Shown here in pieces: positions 35,201-44,041 of a stretch of 64,000 bases of DNA. Location of the stretch: assembly GCA_037447655.1 (NCBI GenBank), contig JBBHKE010000454.1, positions 1-64,000 on the forward strand. Direction: 5' to 3'. Position numbers and translations under genes: made by a program. Under the pieces are notes generated by a model. It was not told where the DNA came from, made no database searches, and worked only from the letters and a program-made list of their open reading frames with translations. This DNA comes from Zygnema cylindricum (taxonomy: Eukaryota > Streptophyta > Zygnematophyceae > Zygnematales > Zygnemataceae). Numbering within the stretch: the stretch's first letter is position 1; the number at the start of each line of letters is the position of its first letter.

Positions 35201-36269
35201 TTTCCGGTGTTGATTTCAGATTTTTAAGATACTATTGTTTCAACATATGTGGTTGTATCCATTATCCATCCACGGTCCTCTGAGCCCTCCATTGTTGCCG
35301 CCATGGCAAATAGATCCGCTTCGTCCTCCTCTGAAAGGATCAGAGTGTCGTCGTAGTGCGACGAAGAAGCCGAAAATAATGCATTTCCACGAGGTTTACG
35401 CCCCATGATGCCTTTGTAAAACTGGCTCTGTTGCCATCCTCGCCTGTATAAATCTGTCTCGTTAGATTTTTTAAGTATAGGACAAAACTTATATCCATGA
35501 CCCCTCTCATGCAATAGAAAAAAACATTGCAGGACTGTCTATTTCCAGTCTGATTAAACTGTTTAAACTGATTTTGTGAATTAACTTGATTTCTTTGCTG
35601 ATTAAAATTTCCCTTTCTCTCAAAATGTGTATTGAAAGCCTCTACTTGCTCAGAATTGAGAATTTAAGTTGTCGCTTCCTCCTCTAGCAAAATTTTATTC
35701 CCTAACTGTAAAGTCCAACTAGTCTTATATTTTTGTTTGAGTGCATCAGACGCTCCTTTCATACTACTAGGGAGACCTCTCATTAGCAATGAAACTTGTT
35801 GAAACTGAGGAAACGTGCCCCCGGCACAAGCATGGGCATCTACAAGGATACAAAATTTGTTAGCATACCCAGTCATCGTTTCGCCAGTGTACTTATAGTC
35901 CCAAATTTTTCCACCCAACAGAAGTTCTTCTTGAACATTAGCTTTTTCATAATCATTTTTAAAAAATTTCCATATGTCAATTGCCTTTTTCATTTTTATG
36001 CGAGACATAGCTAAGTCCTCTGATATACAAAATTTTAAAATAGAACGAGCCTCTGCATTCTTTTTAGACCAAGACGAATCTCATTTATCCAGGGAACCAT
36101 CCAATATAACCAATAGATTAACATTTTCAAAGTGAGTCTCCACGATATCGGCCCTATAAACATAATTCTCCCCAGAGAAAATATGAATTCTTAATGACAA
36201 GCCCATAACTTGTTGTTCTACAACCACCGGTGCAGGTAGCGGAGCAACAGTAGTAGTAGAACTTGACAT
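35201..36269 (-). pseudogene. gag-protease pseudogene of element H
   Basis: The gag frame opens at ATG 36269, 59 bases inside the LTR, and reads MSSSTTT..APVVVEQQVMG through the primer site to 36081. Capsid: 35664-36008 (MKKAIDIWKFFKNDYEKANVQ, GKIWDYKYTGETM, QVSLLMRGLPSSMKG). A knuckle-like HERGHGYKFCP and the protease region (GWIMDT, DSG not preserved) are in 35224-35514. Confidence 0.84.
36201..36210 (-). promoter_or_regulatory. primer binding site of element H
   Basis: Minus strand AGTTATGGGC right after the LTR; nine bases agree with the half initiator tRNA-Met complement. Fam-III and Fam-IV sites are shorter than the 15-nt match of Fam-I/II. Confidence 0.65.
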
Positions 36270-37091
36270 GATACACTCTTAGAAGCTATCAAGAATCCTA
36301 CAAAGCAATTGTTTTCAAGTGCTCATCAAATGTTATACAAACATCAAAACTTCACAAAACTATATTACAATATAGAGCAACATAAACAGCGATAACTCCT
36401 AAAATTTTACTATAATTGATCCAACAATGCTCAAGATAGAATACTCAGAAGTTTCCTAAATATTGTCTGCAGTTTTACTACTCAGAAGTTTGGATACATA
36501 AAATGCTCTAAGTCCTAAGTCTTATACTCTCGGTGTTGTACGGTCAATACAAGTGTACCTGAGAGGTACGTCCAAAATCAACCTGCCTACAGAGATCTAC
36601 GTGTTCTTAATCATGCCAACCCAATCTACCATCGTACACTCAATAGTACTTAGAATGTATAATAAGTGATTGTACAAATACTTCTTGGCTAAGTCACTTG
36701 TGATACTCTTATGAATCTCGTCTGTTGACTTAATTCATATCAATCGCAGCTGCGTTGTCCCGTACCGAATCACATTCATATTATCCGCAGCTGCGTTGTC
36801 CCGTACCAAATCATATGTAAGATAACCGTTGCTGCGTTGTTCGTACGAATAATATCCAAAATAACCGCATCTGCGTTGTCCTGTCTGCGTCGTAACTGCG
36901 TTGTTATGTCTGCATCGCAGCTGCGCTATACTGTCTGCATAAAAGAAGCCCTTTTCTATCTACGTTGTTGTTGCGTTGTCCTGTATTGCACTCAAGTAAT
37001 GACGCATGTTCCTGTGAAACTTACGCTACAAATTACTACCTTTCTGCCGTCACACTATTTTACTAAGACTTTAAGATATCCAAAATCAACA
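36211..37091 (-). repeat. 5' LTR of element H
   Basis: 881 bp, TGTTGATTTTGG to GAACAACA on the minus strand. Carries the GCAGCTGCGTTGTC array at 36740-36990. Confidence 0.9.
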
Positions 37092-37342
37092 AATAGTACC
37101 AGCTCTATAGATTTCCATCAAACTCCCCCACAACTCTTTCGCCTTGAAAATGTGAAGGTGGGGGGTTGCCAAAGCATGACTGAGGTGTCTTAGAATGAAG
37201 TTTTTGGCAGCCATGTTGATGTCTTCCCACATTTGGGTATCGTTCACCGCGGTTTTCACTGCCGCTACTCCGGGTGCCGTGGTAATACGCGCAATAAGAG
37301 TAAGAGGTGTCTCATTCTCATTCCCCTTTTTGGACACACTAC
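37092..37342 (-). pseudogene. element E (Fam-I): gag N-terminal piece
   Basis: Gag core of E: VSKKGNENETPLTLIAR, NDTQMWEDINMAAKNFILRHLSHALATPHLHIFKAKELWGSLMEIYRAGTI, continuous in frame. It ends where element H inserted (37092). At its other end it is fused through GTAGTG (37337-37342) to the pre-integrase of F, so the start of E and its 5' LTR are missing here. Confidence 0.85.
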
Positions 37343-38982
37343 AATCATCCATCATTTCATTATCCCCAAACTGCATGCCTTCTACTACCCCAAGCTTTTT
37401 TATTTCCCTCAACCTATCAAAATGTACATGCCCCAACCGCTTATGCCAAATCATCATCTTAGGAACACCAACATAACAAGCATTCTTCTTTTCATTACTT
37501 AGGTTGAGCCTAGACATTCTTTGGCTACCCTTATTTGCCGTGAAGTAAACTTCATCCCCATACTTAGCTGTAAAGACTCCCTTTCGAGTGAAGGTATCAA
37601 ACTCTTTGTCATATAGCACAGACGTAGAGACAAGATTTTTACTGAGCTGAGGAATGTAGAGTACATCTGAGAATGCAAGTATAGAAGTCTTACCCTCCAC
37701 TTAGACTTTCAGATCTACTGATCCCACTAGATCTGTAGTAACTACTCTCCCATCCCCATACTCTATCTCTATAGTAGGGATTTTCCTCAACTTAGTGAAG
37801 AGTTCTTTATCACGACACATATGCATGGATGCACCTAAGTCGATAATCCATCCTTCCTGTGGAGCTTCCCGAATTGCTCTAAGGGCCCACTTTTGTTTCC
37901 GAGGGATCTCCTTCTCCTCCATGCTCTTGTCAAGAAGAAGCTCCCCATCCTCCTCAAATGAATCATTCTCGGTTTCTCCTATCACTTTTATAACCACAAG
38001 TGCATTTTTCTTCCCTCCGGAAGAACCCCCTCCACAGTTCTCTTGGAGCCTCAGCTCTGACTGCTTGGCACAATCTGCGATGAAGTGTCCCGGTTTTTTG
38101 CAAAAATGGCAAAGACCCTTTGGGGGCCTCAGTCCCCTAGAATGATCTTTTTCCCCTCTATAAGGTTTCTTCGGGTCCTTCCCCCATCGGTCCCCTCCTG
38201 CTGCTAGAGCTTGAATGCTCTTTCCTCCTCTCCTAATATCCATTGTGTTTTCCTACACAAGTATCATCCTGACTATTGTGTTCCATTTCCATGAACTATC
38301 AAGCATTCCCTGTACTCAGTACACTATGTTTTCGAACTCATCTGGTAATTTCATGATAAGGGTGTTAACTTTAATTTTCATTGTACCTGTCCATCCGACA
38401 CTTTCCATTTCCATATACAAACAAGAAAGATCATTACAGTAATCTAACATCTTTCCTCCTTTGTAAGTGTAACTCACTAGCTTTTGCTCAGCCAACTAGA
38501 GCTCCTGAAAGTTACAGCTCTATAAATCTCCACCAAACTCATCTACAACTCCTCGGCCTTGTATATGTGAAGATGAGGAGTGGCCAAACCTTGAGTGAGG
38601 TGCCTGAGAATGAAGTTCTTGGCAGCCATGTTTACATCCTCCCACATTTGAGTATCGTTCTCCACGATCTTCACGGTCGCCGCTCCCGATACTGTGGCAA
38701 TAGAAGTGAGGGGTGTCTCCTTCCCTTTCCCCTTTTCGGACACACTGCTGTCCCCATCATCTGCCTCCTCCGCTGAGGCAGCCGTTGCTACAGGAAACCT
38801 TACTCCTCCAAATCCTGGTGGAGTTCCCGAGGGTTGACATTTCACTTATCCACTGACGATACCCAGTATCATTTTTCACACAAAGCTCCCATCATCATGG
38901 CTTCCTAATAGATGAACTTAGATCCATTGAAGGTGGGCACCCTAGAGGGTGGGCCCATAACCTGCAATTTTGTGTCCTCCAT
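37337..38982 (-). pseudogene. element F (Fam-I): gag, protease and pre-integrase
   Basis: Gag opens at ATG 38982 in the LTR and reads QVMGPPSRVPTFNGS through the primer site. Pieces: 38543-38845 (GGVRFPVATAA, NDTQMWEDVNMAAKNFILRHLTQGLATP), 37701-38243 with the zinc knuckle C-HF-C-KKPG-H-FIAD-C and protease GWIIDLGASMH (Ser of DSGA changed to Leu), and 37337-37700 with LSKNLVSTSVLYDKE and WHKRLGHVHFDRL..NEMMDDCS. There the frame passes without a stop into the gag of E. The rest of F is on the plus strand, ending at 18439. Confidence 0.86.
38948..38962 (-). promoter_or_regulatory. primer binding site of element F
   Basis: Minus strand GGTTATGGGCCCACC, exact 15-nt match to the consensus, no spacer from the LTR end. 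Confidence 0.85.
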
Positions 38983-40006
38983 TGGACTACAGAATACAGA
39001 AAGCCTCTAGATAGTTTTTAACTAGCCCACTTTAACCCACAGCCAGTGCTGTCCAAGTAGTGAAGATGACAATCTGTATGCACCCCTGTGCAGCGTGGAC
39101 TCCCTTGAGTCCGTAGGAAAAAGAATCTCTGAAAACGCCCAACCAGGGGATAAGTTATAAGCCGGAAAAAATGCCAATTTTATACAAATTCTCAAAAAGA
39201 GAGGTGACTACCTAATTTTTCCTAAGTCCTATTTTTTCCTAGTTCTCTCTCACAACCCCTATCTACTACCCGTACGAACCAATCAGAACACTGTGTAGTA
39301 CCAAAAAGTACTATAGCCGATGTAATTTTTGTATGGCCTTTGTACGACAAGGCCATTAGGTGGACGCGTGTCTATTTTCCACTCGTCTGTACGTTCCTCG
39401 GAATTCCCGCGACCGAATGTCATCTCTCCACGTGGCGCCAGGTCATGCCACGTCACTAAATGCCAAAGTGACCATTCCGGGATTTCGGCGAGTATGTGCG
39501 CCGTTAGATTTGACGCGAAATGAAATCTGAGCCGTAATAAGTACTTGCGAAATATTTATTTCGCTCTCGAAACAAAATGCACAATATCCGTTTCAATTTA
39601 GTAGAGTACTTCGCATTTCGTAAAACTGTATCTATGCGTGTCGTAAAGAGTTTCAGTTAAGTGATTCATGCATTATACAATAGTTTAAATATTAATGAAA
39701 CCCTATATCTCCTAACGGACTTCTACGACAGATTAGTTAGAGCTAACGGCTATGCCGCGCTCTGCCGGTCGGGGGTTCGAGTCCTGCCGGACTCAACCTT
39801 TTGTTGAGAGTGACTTAAAGTCACTCTTTAGTCCTTCCTATGGAGCTGAGGCAGCCATGGCTCCATCGCTCTCTCTCTCCTTCAGTGACTACAACAAGTA
39901 TGGGGGTAAGAGAGAAGAGATGGAGGCAGGCTGCCTACATTTTCTTTATATATTTTTCCACTAATTAATTTAGACCTAAAAAATACAAAAACTACTTATT
40001 TAACCA
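38963..40006 (-). repeat. 5' LTR of element F, minus orientation
   Basis: 1044 bp. Start reads TGGTTAAATAAG (two changes from TGTTGAAATAAG), end AATTGCA. Flank TTACA (40007-40011) is the complement of TGTAA found after the sister LTR at 17394-18439. Hairpins at 39079-39092 (TGCAC/GTGCA, loop CCCT on the plus strand) and 39097-39112 (GGACTC/GAGTCC). tRNA-like module 39725-39798. Confidence 0.9.
39725..39798 (+). other. tRNA-like module in 5' LTR of F (antisense to the LTR)
   Basis: The clearest copy: TAGTTAGAGC as D-arm end, then GGGGGTTCGAGTCCTGC, in which GGTTCGAGTCC fits the B-box consensus exactly and four of five T-stem pairs form. The acceptor stem is not closed. Confidence 0.6.
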
Positions 40007-41962
40007 TTACAGATCCCTTCACATCTTTCATTTCAAACTTAGACCTCAAAGTTGCTTTAATACGGTTTATTTCATCTATGGATTTACTTATTAGTAAAAG
40101 ATCATCCACATATACAGCGATATAAAGAATCCCATCTTCCCTTCGTAAGACATACACTGAATGATCTAGACTGATTCTTTTGAATCCTTGACTAGTCATA
40201 AATTCATCTAACTTTAGATTCCATTGTCTGGGGGCTTGTTTCAGCCCATACAGAGATTTTATCAGTTTACAGACTGACTTTTCTTTTCCTTTCTCTTCAT
40301 ACATTTCATGCTGTTGCATATAAATAGTTTCTTCTAACTCTCCATGCAAAAAGGCTGTCTTAACATCCATCTTATGTATTTCCATGTTTTCTATAGCAGC
40401 TAAACTCAACAAAATTCTGATAGTAGGAAATCTGACGACTAGGGAGAAGGTTTCCTCAAAGTGAATACCTTCTTTCTGGTTGTACCCTTTGGCCACAAGT
40501 CTGGCCTTATATCTTTCGATAGTGTTGTCTGGATTCAGTTTGACTTTGAAGACCCACTTGCTTCCAATGCCTTTCCTCCCTGGAGGTAGGTCCACCAGCT
40601 CCCATGTCTGTGCCTCCATAATCGACTTCATCTCATCGTTGGCCGCCTCAATCCAGTGGTTTCTCTCCGGTGATGAGAAGGCCTCTTTGATGGTCATAGG
40701 CTCCCCTGATGCTCTAGAAAAAACAAAGTGAGAACCGGTTTGCAGACGACTGCTACACTTCTTCCCCCCCAAAATTATGAGGCTGAAATGGTCGGCAATC
40801 TCCGATTTCGTGGTGCTAAAATTGCCGCAGGATCCGAAGGTGTAGTAGTCTGTTCCTCCGGAGTTTGATGAAGTGGAAAAGAATCCGTAGTAGGAACAAG
40901 CGGTGACGTAGCAGAAGGTGTTATGGGAGGGAGTTGCACCGGAAAATACACACCTGTTGTTGATGGTGAAAGATGACATACTCTTGCTATTTGTTTTCCG
41001 TTGCCTTATTTATGAGTTTGAACAGATCAACCGAGTCTTGTCATCATTTATCTGAAGATTTTGAGACACAAAGATTTTTTGTTTATCTAAGACATACACT
41101 CTATACCCCTTTGCATTATCATCATACCCCAAGAGAATTCCTGCTAAGCCTTTGGCTTCCATTTTCCACTTATCTAGGGAGTTATATAAAATATAACACT
41201 TACTCCTAAACACTTTAAAGTGTCCAACATCTGGTAACTTTCATCTCCAGAGCTCATAAGGTGTAGTGTTGACAAATCCGGTTGCTACTCTATTCTTTAT
41301 ATAGACCACATAGTTTAGTGCTTCGGCCCAGAATTTCAAATCTATTCCCTTGTCTGCAAGCATCAACCTAGCAACCTCTGTTATAGTCCTGTTTAATCTT
41401 TCACAAACTCCATTGTGCTCAGGAGTATATGGAACCGTCAAATTGTGACTTATACCTTCATCAAGTAGAAATTGCTTGAATTCATTAGAGGTGTATTCAC
41501 CTCCATTATCGAATCTGAACGCTAAGATCGACATTCCCTGTAGTTTCTCAGCCCAGACTTTATAGTGCTTGAAGTGAGTGATCACTTCACTATTGTTCCT
41601 CATAAAATAGACTTTTATATACCTGGAGAAATCATTAATGAAAGTGACCATGTACTGTAATCCTTCAGCGGACGGTACTTTGGATGGGTCGAGGACATCT
41701 GAATGAACGAGTTGTGTAACTTTTGTAGATTTGTTTTCCAATTCATGTGGGAATGGCAATTTATGAATCTTGCCTAGTGAGCAGCCATCGCATGTTGTCA
41801 CAGAGTGAGATGTGAGAGAAACACCCTTAACTTTCCCACCATTCACCATTTTTCTCAAATTTTCATAATTGATAGGTCCTAACCTCTTATGCCATAACTC
41901 ATTCTTAGATGACACACTAGAATACAAAACATCTTTTTCTTTGCATTCAGCTATGTCCATCC
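40007..41962 (-). pseudogene. element J (Fam-III): second copy of pre-integrase, integrase and RT
   Basis: Frame 41241-42080 (J part from about 41962): KNELWHKRLGPINYENL, CDGCSLGKIHKLPFP, HSDVLDPSKVPSAEG, FINDFSRYIKVYF, FDNGGEYTSNEFKQFL, HNGVCERLNRTI. Frame 39996-40979: NHWIEAANDEMKSIMEAQTWELVDLPPG, FPTIRILLSLAAIENMEIHKMD, LYGLKQAPRQWNLK, IAVYVDDLLLISKS, SKFEMKDVKGSV. It stops at the TGTAA duplication of F; the frame resumes at 18440 (plus). Both frames are long and little damaged. Confidence 0.87.
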
Positions 41963-43016
41963 TGAAACTCTGAGACCTCCATAAGTCCTCAGAGTGAACA
42001 GCTTCCAAGAAGCCTCTAGGATAACCCTGACCCCTTTGTGTTTCAGCAAAAATAACTGCCACCCTGGCAGACAAAAACACTGACCAACTTCATCCTTGTG
42101 AAGACAAGACTCCCCTTAGTCGATAGCAAAAAGAATCTCTGAATTTGCTCCTCTGAGCAGTAAGTTCTAGAGGGTCAAAGTTGACCTTTTGTATTGAAGC
42201 TCTCTGGGAGAGAGGGTCCTATTTCCTAATTTTTCTAAGTCCTATCTCTCCCACAGACTCTATCTACTGATGTACGGAGCCAATACAAATGCAGCTCCGT
42301 ACACAAAGGTACAGCTGCCGGTGTACTTTGTGTACGAACATCGTACGATATGGCCTAAATGTCAACACGTGGTATGTCTGGATTCGTTCCCGTAAGCCTC
42401 GGAGATGTCGCGATCCAATATTATTCCACCACGTGTCATCCGATGTGGCGATGTCCATAAACCACCGAAATCCTCTTCCGCAATCTCGGCGTTAATTCCG
42501 GCCGTCCAATTAAATTCATATTTAATCGTAGCCGTAATAAATGCATGTGCGATATTTTTTTCTATAAAGAAACAAATGCGCGGTATTGGTTTCTTATCCG
42601 TACCACTATCCGTACTTTTACAATTATGAATCTATGTCTCCCATTATCAGTTATAGTTAAATGAATTTTCCTACTCAATAACATTTAAATAAATATCATA
42701 CCCTATATTACGTAACATTCGACGAAGACTTAACGGCTAAGGCTACCGTCTACCGTCTGCCTGCCGGCCGGTAGGTACAAGGATCAAATCCTGTAGCCGG
42801 CTATATCTTTTTAGTAATAAAAAACCTAACTAATATATAATCCCGTAAACTTATGGTTAGCCTAGGTAGCCATGGCTCTAGCTCCCTCTCCAATTTCTCA
42901 GTGATTGCGACAAGTTTGAGAGTTGGAGAGAGAAGTTAGAGGTAGACTGTCTCGGCTTCTTTCTATATTTCTATTTAAACCTAGAAAAAACTTTAAATGG
43001 ATCATTAATATCTACA
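41963..43016 (-). repeat. 3' LTR of fragment M (Fam-II)
   Basis: 1054 bp; minus-strand TGTAGATATT to AGTTTCA. tRNA-like module near 42722-42800 on the plus strand. Hairpin stem CTTCA/TGAAG near 42088-42103. Confidence 0.88.
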
Positions 43017-44041
43017 CTCCCCTTATTTTCTAGTCAATTTTTTATTTCATACCACACTTCTCCCTCCAGAAAATTAGCTTAGGGGAGGGCACAGGTTTGG
43101 TCATCATATCTCCTACCATCTCACTATCTGGTCGGTACTCTTATCTGATTATTTTGTTTTCTACTTTCTCTCTAACAAAGCTGAGTCTGATGTCCATGTG
43201 TTTGGCTTTAAATAGATGTTTAGGATTGGCAAAAATAGCGATTTTTGCCTGATTATCACAAAATATTTTCTGCACACCACTCTTAAGGTGACCAAGCTTA
43301 CCAAGCAAAGATTTGACCCACATCAATTATTTTACAGCAGAGCAAGAGGCCATATACTCAGCCTCCATGGTGGACTGAGCAATAACTTTTTGCTAATTGC
43401 TACTCCAACAGGAAGCCCCATCACCCACATATAATACATATCCAGAAATGCATCTCCTCATCGGAGCATCACCATAACTGGCATCACTCCAAGTAGTGAT
43501 GTCAGTATTCTCCCCACCCAAATGCAACCATAGATCCCTAGTTCCTATCAAGTATCTAAGAACTCTCTTAGCTGCCTCCCAATCCTTCTTAGTGGGAGCA
43601 TTTAGACTTCTACTCATCACTCCTACAGCTGCAGCTAAATCCGGTCGGGTACAATTCATAAAATAGATTAGACTTCCCACTACTTGCCTGTAAGGAATAG
43701 TCTGCATGAACTTCTGTTCTTCAGGAGATAATTCCACGTCTAAGACTATGACTCCTTCTTCCTCACTCCCCTCACTTCCCTTCTTCAATTCCATTGGAGT
43801 TGTACAACTATTAGCTTTATCCATTTGAAATTTTTCAAGCATGTTCTTTATTGCTTCCTTTTGAGTCAATCTTATAATTTTTCTTTTTCGGTCTCTCTCT
43901 ACTTGAATTCCCGAAATATATTTTGCTTCCCCCATATCCTTCATTTCAAATCTCCCCTTAAGATCGGTTTTCAGTTTATTAATTTTTTCCATTGATTTAC
44001 TTAAAACAAGCAAATCATCAACATAAATTGCAATAAATATG
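41963..44041 (-). mobile_element. Fam-II fragment M: RT end, RNase H and 3' LTR
   Basis: 3' third of a Fam-II element. 3' LTR 41963-43016, purine tract 43017-43029, RNase H 43141-43326 and 43393-44013 (SLIYFMNCTRPDLAAAVGVMSRSL, WSDASYGDAPMRRC), RT from YVDDLLVLSKSMEKINK at 44041 down. It begins abruptly in RT, fused to the RT of J at 44041/44042 (J reads ..VVRFPT). Downstream of its LTR lies GGATG in element orientation, a site still intact in the other copy of J at about 45583. Confidence 0.85.

Larger units (their letters stand above)
31128..37091 (-). mobile_element. full-length Copia element H (Fam-IV)
   Basis: 5964 bp with 3' LTR (31128-31968), internal region and 5' LTR (36211-37091). 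The flanks are a perfect 5-bp duplication, AATAG at 31123-31127 and 37092-37096. Removing H restores the gag of E across IYRAGTI|EELQLGEQKL. Confidence 0.93.

Noticed and set aside
39725-39798. Functional tRNA genes in the LTRs
   Set aside because: B-box and D-arm resemblance is good, but acceptor stems do not pair and no proper 7-base anticodon loop is formed; reported as tRNA-like only.
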